From the NCBI RefSeq assembly GCF_003049525.1, contig NZ_PYWL01000002.1, positions 558,001 to 622,000 of the forward strand: a stretch of DNA of 64,000 nucleotides. Reading direction: 5' to 3'. The position numbers and the translations under genes are program-made. The DNA is from Lysinibacillus fusiformis (GTDB lineage: Bacteria > Bacillota > Bacilli > Bacillales_A > Planococcaceae). Of this stretch, positions 1 through 8,595 are shown piece by piece. The notes beneath the pieces are model-generated. The model was not told the origin of the DNA, searched no databases, and worked only from the letters and a program-made list of their open reading frames with translations. Numbering within the stretch: the first letter of the stretch is position 1; the number at the start of each line of letters is the position of its first letter.

Positions 1-1
1 T

Positions 2-85
2 CCTTTTAAGAGGAGTCGGTTTGGAAATAGCTATGGGTATTTTTTGATGGTAAATGAAAACGGTTACCTAATGGATTGTAGATAA
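2..85 (+). CDS. C-terminal end of an unidentified gene (cut by window start)
   Basis: One frame is open from the window edge to a TAA at 83-85 and gives about 27 residues ending in Gly-Tyr-Leu-Met-Asp-Cys-Arg. It lies 24 bases before the deoD start and on the same strand, so it may be the last codons of an upstream gene. The fragment is too short to name, and a chance open frame is possible. Confidence 0.3.
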   Translation, partial: PFKRSRFGNSYGYFLMVNENGYLMDCR

Positions 86-109
86 ATTTTATGACTTGGA
101 GGAATAGAA

Positions 110-817
110 ATGAGTAGGCATTTAAGTGCAAAAAAGGGAGAAATAGCTGAAAGGGTATTACTTCCTGGTGATCCTTTACGTGCAAGGTTTGTAGCGGAAC
201 ATTTTTTAGAAAATGCATTTTGCTATAACGAAGTAAGAGGGATGTATGGCTACACGGGGATGTACAAAGGTGTGCCGATATCTGTTCAAGGGACAGGGAT
301 GGGCAATCCGTCGATGAGTATTTATGGTACTGAACTGGTAAACGATTATGGCGTGAAGCAAATGATTCGTATCGGCACATGTGGTGCGATGCAAAAGGAA
401 ATTAATATCCGTGATATCATCCTCGCCCAAGCAGTATCCTCAGACAGTAATTTGACGGAGAAAATTTTCTTAGGCAATAATTATGCGCCTACAGCAGATT
501 TTTCTTTATTAATGAAGGCGTATCAGCAGGCACAAGGTAAAAAAGGAAATGTCTTTGTAGGCAATATATATAACTCGGATGAATTTTATCGTGAAACATT
601 AGACAGGCTTCACAAGTTTATGGAATTCGGTGTGCTAGGGGTAGAAATGGAGAGCACAGCGCTCTATACGCTAGCTGCTAAATATGGGGTAAAGGCATTA
701 TCCATTTTGACGGTAGGGAGTCAATTACTCACAAATGAATGCTTAACACATGAGGAAAGCGAAAAGTCCTTTTATGAAATGGTGGACGTTGCTTTGACTA
801 CCATTATCGATGAATAG
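110..817 (+). CDS. deoD: Purine nucleoside phosphorylase DeoD
   Basis: This 235-residue protein has the size of bacterial hexameric PNPs. It carries the phosphate-binding GDPLRARF segment near residues 20-27, an RIGTCGA loop near 87-93 and a GVEMEST segment near 178 that contacts the ribose. The family splits purine (deoxy)nucleosides with phosphate into free base and (deoxy)ribose-1-phosphate in the cytosol. A GGAGG site 8 bases upstream supports the ATG. The nucleoside transporter gene follows on the same strand, which fits a nucleoside salvage unit. Confidence 0.95.
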   Translation: MSRHLSAKKGEIAERVLLPGDPLRARFVAEHFLENAFCYNEVRGMYGYTGMYKGVPISVQGTGMGNPSMSIYGTELVNDYGVKQMIRIGTCGAMQKEINIRDIILAQAVSSDSNLTEKIFLGNNYAPTADFSLLMKAYQQAQGKKGNVFVGNIYNSDEFYRETLDRLHKFMEFGVLGVEMESTALYTLAAKYGVKALSILTVGSQLLTNECLTHEESEKSFYEMVDVALTTIIDE

Positions 818-957
818 TGCCGTGTAAATGGGTAGAAGGACAGCAAGAAAGTGATGAATGTCATTTTGTCTGGATAGCAGTGGAGGGTATTGAAAATGGT
901 AGCTCCATTGCTATGGTAGATTTAGCTAATTTAACGCCCGAAAAACGTCTAGGCTGA
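817..957 (+). pseudogene. Possible gene remnant between deoD and nupC
   Basis: A GTG that overlaps the deoD stop opens a 46-codon frame ending at TGA 955-957. The translation starts PCKWVEGQQESDECHFVW and has a natural composition, and looks like the tail of a larger protein more than a chance frame. There is no ribosome site, and I do not recognise the family. It may be a decayed gene or a small translationally coupled one. Confidence 0.3.
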
Positions 958-1023
958 TCCAGTGGACAAGCTAGGATTCGTTAAATGTTGATGGTACACG
1001 TGGAAAGTTACGGAGGGGAATAG

Positions 1024-2205
1024 ATGCATTATTTAATTTCTATAGTAGGTTTACTGTTAGTTTTATTTTTAGCATGGGTTGCGAGTAATAATAAGAAAAA
1101 GATTAAGTATCGTCCAATCATTGTGATGATTGTCATCCAGCTTATACTAGGATTTCTTCTGATTAAAACAAGTATCGGAGAATTATTAATTAAAGGATTT
1201 GCTGATAGTTTTGCCAAATTACTAGAGTATGCAAACGAAGGGACCAATTTTGTATTCGGTGGGATAGCTAATGAAGGAGCGCATACTTTTTTCCTGTATG
1301 TGTTAATGCCCATTGTTTTTATGTCCGCAATAATCGGAATATTGCAACATTATAAAATCCTTCCGTTTATTATCAAGTATATTGGTCTATTACTAAGTAA
1401 AATCAATGGAATGGGAAAACTAGAATCTTATAATGCGGTCGCTGCAGCTATAGTAGGACAAAATGAAGTATTCATCTCGGTGAAAAACCAAATTGGATTT
1501 TTACCGAAGCACCGTCTCTATACATTATGTGCTTCTGCGATGTCAACTGTATCGATGTCAATTGTTGGTTCCTATATGACGATGCTAGAGCCCAAGTATG
1601 TAGTCGCCGCCTTATTATTAAACTTATTCGGTGGTTTTATTGTCGCCTCTATCATTAACCCGTATGAAGTGAAGGCGGAGGAAGATATAATCGAAGTGCA
1701 AGAAGGCGAAAAGCAAACATTTTTTGAAATGCTAGGCGAATACATTATGGATGGTTTTAAAGTAGCCATTATAGTTGGCGTTATGTTAGTAGGCTTCGTT
1801 GGGTTAATTGCCCTTATTAATGGTCTGTTTAATGGCATATTCGGCATCTCGTTCCAAGGTATCTTAGGGTATGTTTTTGCGCCAATTGCCTTTCTTATGG
1901 GTGTACCTTGGCATGAAGCGGTTAATGCGGGTAGTATTATGGCGACAAAGCTTGTGGCCAATGAATTTGTTGCTATGCTGGACTTCGTTAAAATCCAAGA
2001 TAGCTTTAGTGAACGTACGGCAGCCATTGTATCTGTATTCCTTATATCCTTTGCAAACTTTGGCTCCATTGGGACTATCGTAGGTGCCGTAAAAGGGCTA
2101 CATGAAAAGCAAGGCAATGTGGTTGCGCGCTTTGGATTAAAATTGCTCTATGGCGCTTCACTAGTCAGTGTTTTATCGGCAATCATTATCGGTATTGTAT
2201 TTTGA
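1024..2205 (+). CDS. nupC: NupC-type concentrative nucleoside transporter
   Basis: 393 residues, the usual length for bacterial concentrative nucleoside transporters (CNT). It is strongly hydrophobic with about 8-10 membrane segments. The central region holds the family-like stretch around [23 protein letters not shown] (roughly 137-159), and near 300 there is [23 protein letters not shown], both typical of the substrate/Na+ or H+ binding re-entrant loops. It should import nucleosides that DeoD then phosphorolyses. GGAGGGG sits 7 bases before the ATG and a hairpin terminator follows. Confidence 0.93.
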   Translation: MHYLISIVGLLLVLFLAWVASNNKKKIKYRPIIVMIVIQLILGFLLIKTSIGELLIKGFADSFAKLLEYANEGTNFVFGGIANEGAHTFFLYVLMPIVFMSAIIGILQHYKILPFIIKYIGLLLSKINGMGKLESYNAVAAAIVGQNEVFISVKNQIGFLPKHRLYTLCASAMSTVSMSIVGSYMTMLEPKYVVAALLLNLFGGFIVASIINPYEVKAEEDIIEVQEGEKQTFFEMLGEYIMDGFKVAIIVGVMLVGFVGLIALINGLFNGIFGISFQGILGYVFAPIAFLMGVPWHEAVNAGSIMATKLVANEFVAMLDFVKIQDSFSERTAAIVSVFLISFANFGSIGTIVGAVKGLHEKQGNVVARFGLKLLYGASLVSVLSAIIIGIVF

Positions 2206-2245
2206 TCGATTAACTATAAAAATAATGAAGGCTTTAAGACGAGAC

Positions 2246-2279
2246 ACACCTTGATAGTTTACCTATTAAGGTGTTTTTA
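2246..2279 (+). terminator. Rho-independent terminator after nupC
   Basis: Arms ACACCTT and AAGGTGT (2246-2252 / 2268-2274) are separated by 15 bases and followed by TTTTT. It ends the deoD-nupC stretch. Confidence 0.7.
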
Positions 2280-2418
2280 TGATGGCGGTGTACGATTGAA
2301 CATAGAAGTATTTAATACTTAATGAATATGTAAGGAATGAGAAAGAAAAAAGTGATGATTGACAGCTACAATGAAAATAGATTGAAAGATTGGTGAGAAG
2401 ATAAGGAGGCTATAGGAA

Positions 2419-2604
2419 ATGGGCATGATGATAGGGATTATTACAGGTGCAATAATAGGGGTTGTTTTATTATGCATCAGCTTCATATTATTTTGGATAG
2501 GGAAGAGAAAGCAAGAAGAAAACCGATATGCAATATGGGTGATGGTTGCAGGTTTATTAGCGTTAATTACTTCTGGGAGCAATGCTTTAAACTATTTCTT
2601 ATGA
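2419..2604 (+). CDS. Small two-helix membrane protein
   Basis: 61 residues with a first hydrophobic helix at about 4-26, a charged KRKQEENR loop at 29-36 and a second helix at about 38-56. AAGGAGG lies 9 bases before the ATG. Nothing identifies a function. It stands alone between nupC and the convergent topB, with its own likely promoter region upstream. Confidence 0.7.
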   Translation: MGMMIGIITGAIIGVVLLCISFILFWIGKRKQEENRYAIWVMVAGLLALITSGSNALNYFL

Positions 2605-2617
2605 GGAAGTGGGACCA

Positions 2618-2645
2618 AAAGGGCGGTATCTATGTATCGCCCTTT
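2618..2645. terminator. Hairpin between convergent genes
   Basis: AAAGGGCG (2618-2625) pairs with CGCCCTTT (2638-2645) around a 12-base loop, between the small membrane gene and the end of topB. Neither side has a long T run, so termination may be weak, but it could serve both strands. Confidence 0.5.
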
Positions 2646-2671
2646 GATGTGTACCACCTAAAATGCCCTAA

Positions 2672-4849
2672 TTATTGAGGGAATTTAAAATGTACCTTAT
2701 GTTCTTTTTCATCCCAAATAAGATGCGCATTGAAGGTTTTTTGTCCCTTTTTAAACCCTTTGATCATGTCTGTTTCACCAGTGGCAAGTAGCTTTCTTAC
2801 ATTTGTCTGTGAAATGGTTTTACTGAGAATTTTCTTTGAAACTGAGATTTTACAGTTGGCAGTTTTATAGTTTGAACAGCCGTAAAAAGTACCATGATCT
2901 AGGATAGAGCCATCGCAAAGAATACACTTTCCGACAACAGTTTTTTCTTTTTTATATTTCTTTTGATAAGGATTATTGGCACTGATTTTGTTGACTTCCT
3001 TTTGATCGAATGCCCATACTTTTTCACGTTCATGCGCATCTGTAATCAATTTATAGGTGAGCTTTTTTACTTGCTCCATAAATGCTTGAGGAGAAGCATG
3101 TCCTTCACCAATTTCAGATAGTCGCTGCTCCCATTTTGCGGTCATCGAGGGTGATGTCAGTAGGCTGTTTTCACCTAATGCTTCAATTAATAACATACCT
3201 TTAGATGTAGCAAATACTTGATTTTTCTTTATTTCAATATAGTTTCTGTCTTTGAGTGTACCAATAATGCCGGCTCGTGTTGCTTCAGTTCCTAATCCTT
3301 CCGTTTTAGATAAAACCTTTTCTAACTCAGCATCATCTAGGTGTTTACCGGCTGTTTTCATTAATGTAATTAAATGACCTTCTGTATATCTATTAGGTGG
3401 CTGTGTTGCCCCTTTTTTAACGGTAGCTTGAGCCACAGTCCCGAGCTCATTTTCATGAAGAAGCGGAAGCATTTCTTCTTCCTCTTGAGATGCATTTTCT
3501 TTAGATAGATAAATGACTTTACGCCAACCCTCCTCGATTTGCTCCTTCCCCTTCGAAATGAACTCAGCTCGTTTATCGACAAGCGAATGAATGGTTGTGT
3601 AAGCAAAAATGGCATGGTTATAATGTGCTGCAATGACTTGTCTCGCTACTAAATCGTAAATTTTCTCTTCTTCCATGCTTAGCTTAGCCAGGTTAGGTAC
3701 TTGATCTGTCACAATGATTGCATGGTGGTCCGTAACCTTCTTCTCGTTAACATATCTTTTGTTATGCATAATTGAGTTTGTTGGGGGAGGAAGAAGGTTT
3801 TTATATTTATCTATTTTGCTAAAATTGTTTAATATAGTTGGTAGTGTTTTGGCTTCTTCACTTGTTAAAAATTGCGAATCTGATCTTGGGTATGAAACTA
3901 AACCTTTTACATAAAGCTTTTGTAAAATATCAAGAGTTTTTTGTGGCGAAAACTTATAAGACTTATTTGCTGTAGCCTGTAACGCGGACAAATTAAATAA
4001 CAGAGGCGGTGCGTATTCCTTCGTCTCTTTATTTATTTTCGTTATTTCTACATTTTTATGTAGACAGAAATTAGCAATGGCTATCGCTTGTTTTTCCTCC
4101 GATACTCTTGACATATTATTTTTATGCCATTTTGCTTTTAGCATTTTACCTGCGAAATGAAAGACTGCTTCGACTTCCCAAAAAGGTTCTGATTTGAAAT
4201 TCGCGATTTCATGTTCCCTATGAACAATTAACGCAAGGGTTGGGGTCTGAACTCTGCCAATGGAAAAGACATCTTTGACACCGTTTTTCTTAAGTAGGAC
4301 CGTATATAATCTCGACGTATTCATGCCAATTAACCAATCTGCGCAGGAACGACTTAATGCTTCGTAATAAATATCCTTCGTTTTCGCTTCGGGCAGTAAA
4401 TTTGAGAAGCCATTTTTGACCGAGTTTTCCGTTAAGGACGATATCCATAATCGTTTCATCGGTTTGTTTACACCACATACCCTTAAAATGGTACGAATGA
4501 TTAATTCTCCTTCACGCCCGGCGTCTCCACCGATTATAATTTCTTGAATGTCTGGTCTTTTAACTAGATTTTTTATGATAGTAAATTGTTTATACTTAGA
4601 TTTAGAAACTTTATATTCAAATCGATCGGGAATAATGGGTAATGTTTCTAATTTCCACTTTTTCCATGTTGGATCATATTCTTCTGGTGTTTTTAATTCA
4701 CATAAATGCCCAATTGCCCAAGTAATAATGGCTCCATTGGGAAAATATGAGTTGGCTTTGACTTCAAAGTATCCTGTCTTTTTAGTAAAAGAAAAGGGAG
4801 CAGCTAACTTGGCAGCCTGATCTGGTTTTTCTGCAATTACTATTTTCAT
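2672..4849 (-). CDS. topB: DNA topoisomerase III
   Basis: 725 residues, close to the B. subtilis TopB length. The N-terminal TOPRIM domain opens with MKIVIAEKPDQAAKLA and holds the acidic GGDAGREGELI motif near 108-118. The catalytic tyrosine lies in the VSYPRSDSQFL segment near 316-326. The C-terminus has a cysteine-containing segment (CILCDG ... YGCSNYKTANC) like a zinc-binding tail. It is a type IA enzyme that relaxes and decatenates negatively supercoiled DNA. It is monocistronic, and a 15-base palindrome sits about 60 bases upstream of its start. Confidence 0.95.
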   Translation of the reverse strand: MKIVIAEKPDQAAKLAAPFSFTKKTGYFEVKANSYFPNGAIITWAIGHLCELKTPEEYDPTWKKWKLETLPIIPDRFEYKVSKSKYKQFTIIKNLVKRPDIQEIIIGGDAGREGELIIRTILRVCGVNKPMKRLWISSLTENSVKNGFSNLLPEAKTKDIYYEALSRSCADWLIGMNTSRLYTVLLKKNGVKDVFSIGRVQTPTLALIVHREHEIANFKSEPFWEVEAVFHFAGKMLKAKWHKNNMSRVSEEKQAIAIANFCLHKNVEITKINKETKEYAPPLLFNLSALQATANKSYKFSPQKTLDILQKLYVKGLVSYPRSDSQFLTSEEAKTLPTILNNFSKIDKYKNLLPPPTNSIMHNKRYVNEKKVTDHHAIIVTDQVPNLAKLSMEEEKIYDLVARQVIAAHYNHAIFAYTTIHSLVDKRAEFISKGKEQIEEGWRKVIYLSKENASQEEEEMLPLLHENELGTVAQATVKKGATQPPNRYTEGHLITLMKTAGKHLDDAELEKVLSKTEGLGTEATRAGIIGTLKDRNYIEIKKNQVFATSKGMLLIEALGENSLLTSPSMTAKWEQRLSEIGEGHASPQAFMEQVKKLTYKLITDAHEREKVWAFDQKEVNKISANNPYQKKYKKEKTVVGKCILCDGSILDHGTFYGCSNYKTANCKISVSKKILSKTISQTNVRKLLATGETDMIKGFKKGQKTFNAHLIWDEKEHKVHFKFPQ

Positions 4850-4910
4850 CTATCATTCTCCTGTAACTAATCATTCCAACTCTTGTCATATCATTATAAA
4901 TTAATATTCA

Positions 4911-4925
4911 GTATAACGGTTATAC
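4911..4925. promoter_or_regulatory. Perfect palindrome upstream of topB
   Basis: GTATAAC-G-GTTATAC is a perfect inverted repeat. It lies in the 290-base gap between topB (minus) and the sigma-factor gene (plus). It could be an operator for topB. No regulator is known to me for this word, so the role is inference. Confidence 0.4.
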
Positions 4926-5140
4926 CAAACATTTTGTCGATCTATTTGATATTTATTATGAAATCCTTCCTGAGATGGTGATGAAATCTGTTATGAAAAT
5001 TTAAGGAGAGGGGGATTTATTTTCCCTTCTTTTTTCGTTTTGGACTGTCACCAATAATTCATACCAGTAAAAAAATGGCCTATTGCACGAATTTTAAAAG
5101 ATGAATCGTATTATGAAAAGAAGGAGGCTCGATAGGAAAT

Positions 5141-5620
5141 ATGAAAAAGTTTGCTGGCTTATGTGTTCAAGAGATTGTTCAAACATATAGTGACACCTTA
5201 ATCCGTATTGCTGTGCATCAGACAAAAAATATGTCTGAGGCGGAGGATATTGTCCAAGAGGTTTATATGACTCTTATGAAACAGAAAAAGCCCTTCGATC
5301 ATGAAGATCATTTAAAGGCTTGGCTCATCAAAGTAACTTTCAATAAATGTAAGGATTACTTTAAGTCTGCCCTTGTGAAGAAGACGGTACCAATTACCGA
5401 AGAAATGTCCTTTATCGCCAAAGAGGAGCAAATGGTGCTTACGGAAATTTTTGAGCTGAATCCAAAAGAGAGAGTCATTGTTTATTTACATTATTATGAA
5501 GGCTATACAACTGCAGAAATCGCCAATCTATTAGGAATGAACGTCAACACGATCGGCTCAAAGCTAAGACGGGCACGAATGAAATTGAAAATCATATTAG
5601 AAGAAGGGAGTACGGTCTGA
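5141..5620 (+). CDS. ECF-type RNA polymerase sigma factor
   Basis: 159 residues with only regions 2 and 4. Region 2 (about 10-75) includes the AEDIVQEVYMTLMK core-binding and -10-recognition segment. Region 4 (about 105-152) is a helix-turn-helix with YTTAEIANLLGMNVNTIGSKLRRAR, which reads -35 elements. Its TGA overlaps the ATG of a membrane protein that is presumably its anti-sigma factor. The stimulus is unknown. AAGGAGG lies upstream of the ATG. Confidence 0.88.
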   Translation: MKKFAGLCVQEIVQTYSDTLIRIAVHQTKNMSEAEDIVQEVYMTLMKQKKPFDHEDHLKAWLIKVTFNKCKDYFKSALVKKTVPITEEMSFIAKEEQMVLTEIFELNPKERVIVYLHYYEGYTTAEIANLLGMNVNTIGSKLRRARMKLKIILEEGSTV

Positions 5621-6138
5621 TGAATGCTTATAAAAACGTGATGAAGCAGATTCATGCTTCCGAAGAATTTAAGATAAAGATGGAAAACGAGATGATGGAA
5701 TTTCAACAAAAAGAAAAGAGGGTCTTTATGAAAAAAGTACGAATAAGTGTGGGAAGTTTAGTTGCCTGTGCAGTAATAGCGGTAGTCGCTTCTTTAGTCA
5801 ATGTAAACAATGACACAACAATCGATTTAACAGATAGAATTATGGTGGATCATTCAGCTCCTGCGGCAAGTGCAGTAGTCAATATCGAAGGAGTGATCAC
5901 AGAAGTTGGAGAAGATGGACTGAGCTTTACGTTGGATAACGGCATGAAAGTAGTCGTTACAGATGAGACGAAATTGGGGATAGATGGTCCAACCGCACCC
6001 CCTAAGGAAGAACAATTTTTTGAGCCGACATTTAGAGTAGGTAATCTAATAGGCGGTTTCACGGAAGATAAGACTACAGAGCCAGTAACGGCGGCTGTCA
6101 TTTATACGAACTGGAATTTTGAGAAACCTATCCGCTGA
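5620..6138 (+). CDS. Probable membrane anti-sigma factor
   Basis: 172 residues. A charged cytosolic N-terminus (1-39) is followed by one membrane helix (about 41-60) and an extracytoplasmic domain that begins after a TTIDLTDR segment. The outer domain (about 85-170) looks like a small beta barrel that would sense a ligand or stress. The gene overlaps the sigma gene by one base (TGATG), the classic arrangement for a sigma/anti-sigma pair. No named anti-sigma motif is seen, so the role is inferred from topology and position. Confidence 0.7.
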   Translation: MNAYKNVMKQIHASEEFKIKMENEMMEFQQKEKRVFMKKVRISVGSLVACAVIAVVASLVNVNNDTTIDLTDRIMVDHSAPAASAVVNIEGVITEVGEDGLSFTLDNGMKVVVTDETKLGIDGPTAPPKEEQFFEPTFRVGNLIGGFTEDKTTEPVTAAVIYTNWNFEKPIR

Positions 6139-6160
6139 GGTACAGCCAAAATAACCCCTT

Positions 6161-6280
6161 ATGACAGCATTTACGTACTTCCACAACCCGTATTTTGCTG
6201 AAAGATGGAGCAACAGTGACCATCAAGCATTATTTGAACAGGTATGGTCCGTTGTTTGTAAATCTCCATCCAATGCATAA
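6161..6280 (+). pseudogene. Possible short gene remnant
   Basis: An ATG frame of 39 codons (MTAFTYFHNPYFAERWS and on) has natural amino acid composition but no ribosome site. It lies directly behind the anti-sigma gene. It could be the tail of a decayed gene. I do not recognise it. Confidence 0.22.
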
Positions 6281-6316
6281 GACATGTACAGGCAAAAAAA
6301 TACGTAGTGAACCAAT

Positions 6317-6347
6317 AAAGCTGGCATATAGGAAATGTCAGCTTTTA
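6317..6347. terminator. Bidirectional hairpin terminator
   Basis: AAAGCTG (6317-6323) pairs with CAGCTTT (6339-6345) and the stem extends partly inward (GCAT/ATGT). T runs flank both sides. It separates the sigma operon from the convergent TetR gene, whose stop codon overlaps the right arm. Confidence 0.6.
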
Positions 6348-6959
6348 AGATTGCTGAAAGGGGTTATCCAAGTAGGGTCCTTTAATGGTAATACGCATTA
6401 ACTGAGTCGCCATAAATTTTGGCGTATAGGGCATATCATTTTCTAACCACCAGACGATCACCTCAAGAAAGGCAGCGGCATAAAAACGGATAGCCATCTC
6501 ACGCGGTACGGTTAATTTTTGATCATCAGGCTCCATCAATTGAATACCACTTGATACAAAATCGATAATTATCTTTTTTAAGCCTGCAGAAAAATAAGGG
6601 ATATCTTTTTCTGTGAGGTAGACTTTGTAAAGCTTACTATTCAGCGCAATTTGTTCAAACAAATGCATAAATGTCTCATGAGGCTGATCATAATGAGGCA
6701 ATAAATCAAAATCTCTCTTCTCTTCAAACGTTGGGTGAATACTTCCTACTAATTCATGTAAGATTTCCTCAGAGCTCTGGTACAGTAAATCTAATTTGTC
6801 ACGGTAATGTAAATAGAAAGTGGCACGGTTCAAGGTTGCCCGTTGAGTAATATCTTGCACAGTAATCTTCTCATAGCCTTGTTCATCTATTAACTCCACT
6901 AATGCATCTCTTAATAGTTGGCGCGTTCTTATGACACGAGGGTCCATCTTTTTCGACAT
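6345..6959 (-). CDS. TetR/AcrR-family transcriptional regulator
   Basis: 204 residues. The N-terminal helix-turn-helix covers about 12-58, with recognition region TVQDITQRATLNRATFYLHY (about 33-52), a standard TetR signature. The C-terminal ligand/dimer domain is diverse and gives no hint of the inducer. The gene is divergent from a short-chain dehydrogenase, and the gap holds two inverted repeats that may be its operators. Autorepression and control of the dehydrogenase are likely but inferred. Confidence 0.88.
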   Translation of the reverse strand: MSKKMDPRVIRTRQLLRDALVELIDEQGYEKITVQDITQRATLNRATFYLHYRDKLDLLYQSSEEILHELVGSIHPTFEEKRDFDLLPHYDQPHETFMHLFEQIALNSKLYKVYLTEKDIPYFSAGLKKIIIDFVSSGIQLMEPDDQKLTVPREMAIRFYAAAFLEVIVWWLENDMPYTPKFMATQLMRITIKGPYLDNPFQQS

Positions 6960-6992
6960 TTTTAAGCTCCTTGTATTAAATTTATCGTTTAC

Positions 6993-7017
6993 ACAACATA
7001 GTAGCCTTACATGTTGT
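6993..7017. promoter_or_regulatory. Inverted repeat, candidate TetR operator
   Basis: ACAACAT (6993-6999) and ATGTTGT (7011-7017) form a perfect 7-base inverted repeat with an 11-base spacer, 34 bases upstream of the TetR start. A further TATGTTGT copy occurs at 7039-7046. The position fits autorepression. Confidence 0.45.
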
Positions 7018-7046
7018 CAATACATCAATTCATGCTCTTATGTTGT

Positions 7047-7095
7047 TTGCCCTTTTTGAACAGACAGTTATAATTATATTAACGACACGGTGTCG
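7047..7095 (+). promoter_or_regulatory. Promoter with palindrome at the start site, upstream of the dehydrogenase
   Basis: TTGCCC (7047-7052), a 16-base spacer and TATAAT (7069-7074) form a plausible sigma-A promoter. A perfect palindrome CGACAC-G-GTGTCG (7083-7095) would cover the transcription start, a classical repressor position. The dehydrogenase starts about 245 bases further on, so the leader would be long. Confidence 0.4.
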
Positions 7096-7199
7096 ATAAT
7101 ACAACTAGTTGTTAATGTTTTCACGAATTATTCATTTATTTGATTCAGCAATTTTATATCAAACATACGGAAATGTCCCTTTTCTATGGGGGAGGATGT

Positions 7200-7253
7200 A
7201 TGCTTGTGATGCTCTTTTTAGAGGGTGTTCAAACATCTGCTGAAGCAAAATGA
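7200..7253 (+). CDS. Possible upstream small ORF in the dehydrogenase leader
   Basis: A 17-codon frame (MLVMLFLEGVQTSAEAK) follows a strong GGGGGAGG site with only a 4-base spacer. It lies between the promoter and the dehydrogenase gene, so it could be a leader peptide. Coding is unproven. Confidence 0.25.
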   Translation: MLVMLFLEGVQTSAEAK

Positions 7254-7339
7254 AGCCTCTAGCTTCTGTAGCGGATTGAAAACATCTGGTGACATTTGCT
7301 CGGAGGAAATGGATTGATAATAGAAAGGGAGTTTTATAG

Positions 7340-8092
7340 ATGGGACGTTTAAATGGGAAAGTAGCGATTATTACGGGAGCAGCGATGGGCATGGGAGCTT
7401 CTGAGGCAAAGCTATTTGCACAAGAAGGGGCAAAGGTGATTGCAACAGATGTGCAAATCGAGCCATTGAATAACTTAGTGAAAGAAATTAAAGAAAATGG
7501 TGGAGATATTATTGGTCTTTCACATAATGTAACGTCTGAGGACGAGTGGAAAGCCGTAATTGCAGAGGCAGTGAAGGCATATGGTAAAGTCGATGTACTA
7601 GTCAACAATGCAGGAATTTCATCACCAAAAACGATTGCCAACATGGAAATGGACGAATGGAATAAAGTGATGGATATTAACTTAAATGGCTGTATCATTG
7701 GTATGAAATATGTGATTCCAGAAATGCAAAAGGCTGGTGGCGGATCTATTGTCAATATTTCTTCCATTGGTGGAATCGTGGGAATGGCAGGGACAAGTCC
7801 TTATACAGCAGCAAAAGGAGCACTTCGGGTGTTATCTAAATCGGCTGCGGTAGAGTATGGGAAAGATCATATTCGTGTAAATTCTGTTCACCCAGGCATC
7901 ATCGTTACGCCTATGACAGCGCCAACGATGGAAGAAGGGGGCGCTTTACCTTTCTACAAAACCTATACACAGCTACCGTACTTTGGTTCACCAGAGGACG
8001 TAGCCTATGGAGTAGTCTTCCTTGCCTCTGACGAATCACGCTTTATGACAGGCGCAGAATTAGTCATTGACGGCGGCTGGACGGCAATTTAA
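7340..8092 (+). CDS. Short-chain dehydrogenase/reductase (classical SDR)
   Basis: 250 residues. The cofactor motif TGAAMGMG is at 12-19, NNAG at 89-92, and the catalytic Ser142, Tyr155 and Lys159 are present. Asp37 after the second strand (VIATDV) favours NAD(H) over NADP(H). The C-terminal GGW segment is typical of the cyclopentanol/3-alpha-hydroxysteroid dehydrogenase branch. The substrate cannot be read from sequence. AAAGGGAG precedes the ATG. It is divergent from a TetR regulator that probably controls it. Confidence 0.9.
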   Translation: MGRLNGKVAIITGAAMGMGASEAKLFAQEGAKVIATDVQIEPLNNLVKEIKENGGDIIGLSHNVTSEDEWKAVIAEAVKAYGKVDVLVNNAGISSPKTIANMEMDEWNKVMDINLNGCIIGMKYVIPEMQKAGGGSIVNISSIGGIVGMAGTSPYTAAKGALRVLSKSAAVEYGKDHIRVNSVHPGIIVTPMTAPTMEEGGALPFYKTYTQLPYFGSPEDVAYGVVFLASDESRFMTGAELVIDGGWTAI

Positions 8093-8107
8093 ACGAAAAT
8101 AGCTTGG

Positions 8108-8149
8108 AAAAACTAGGTTTCACTAATTACATGTGATCCTAGTTTTTTT
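8108..8149 (+). terminator. Terminator after the dehydrogenase
   Basis: AAAACTAGG pairs with CCTAGTTTT around a loop that itself contains TCAC/GTGA, followed by a run of seven T. Confidence 0.8.
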
Positions 8150-8528
8150 GCATGTGAGGGAGAGATGGATAAAGTCATCCACAGTTCAAGCATACTCGTC
8201 ATGAAGTTTTACATACTGGCAAAAAAGTGATGTAGCTATTTTCTAGAAAAAAACCTGTCCAGAAGCATTCGTCCTCCTACTCAAAACCCTCCTTTCGCCT
8301 GCAAATTAGCACAAACACCGAGGATGTTTGTGCATATCATAGTGGGGAGTAAGCGTTTTCCTCTTTATATAGAAGAAAGTCAAAACGGAAAATTTCACGA
8401 ATCTGTGAATATCACGAAAAAAAATTCATAAAAACCTTAACTATTTCATACGAAATCCGTATAATAAATCAAACAGTACGAAAATTGTCCATATTTCTCA
8501 GTAAATTGCGCGAATTTTTTAAATTGTA
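8150..8528. other. Noncoding stretch upstream of aspartokinase
   Basis: No convincing gene. It contains a 9-bp perfect hairpin, GCACAAACA/TGTTTGTGC with a 7-base loop (8309-8333), not followed by a T run. I do not see the conserved elements of a lysine riboswitch. The hairpin may be part of an RNA leader or a small RNA. Confidence 0.4.
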
Positions 8529-8564
8529 TTGACGTAGGAATCGATAATTTGTACACTGTGTACA
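8529..8564 (+). promoter_or_regulatory. Aspartokinase promoter with overlapping palindromic operator
   Basis: TTGACG (8529-8534), a 17-base spacer and TACACT (8552-8557) form a sigma-A-type promoter. The -10 lies inside a perfect 15-base palindrome, TGTACAC-T-GTGTACA (8550-8564). A protein bound there would block polymerase. Aspartokinases are often feedback-repressed, so an amino-acid-responsive repressor is a reasonable guess. Confidence 0.55.
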
Positions 8565-8595
8565 GTCAATTGTTTTTTGGAGGAATACAATTAAT

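Noticed and set aside
1572..2117. 181-codon minus-strand frame in nupC
   Set aside because: Complement of a clear transporter gene; proline/threonine-rich artefact composition.
6195..6401. 68-codon plus frame behind the anti-sigma gene
   Set aside because: Crosses the shared terminator and the end of the TetR gene; no ribosome site.
7159..7767. 202-codon minus-strand frame opposite the dehydrogenase
   Set aside because: Text is a complement of a well-supported SDR gene, with Ser/Phe/Ile-rich shadow composition and no ribosome site.
8150..8528. Lysine riboswitch before aspartokinase
   Set aside because: The conserved elements of the L box are not visible, and the promoter lies after this stretch, only about 60 bases before the gene.
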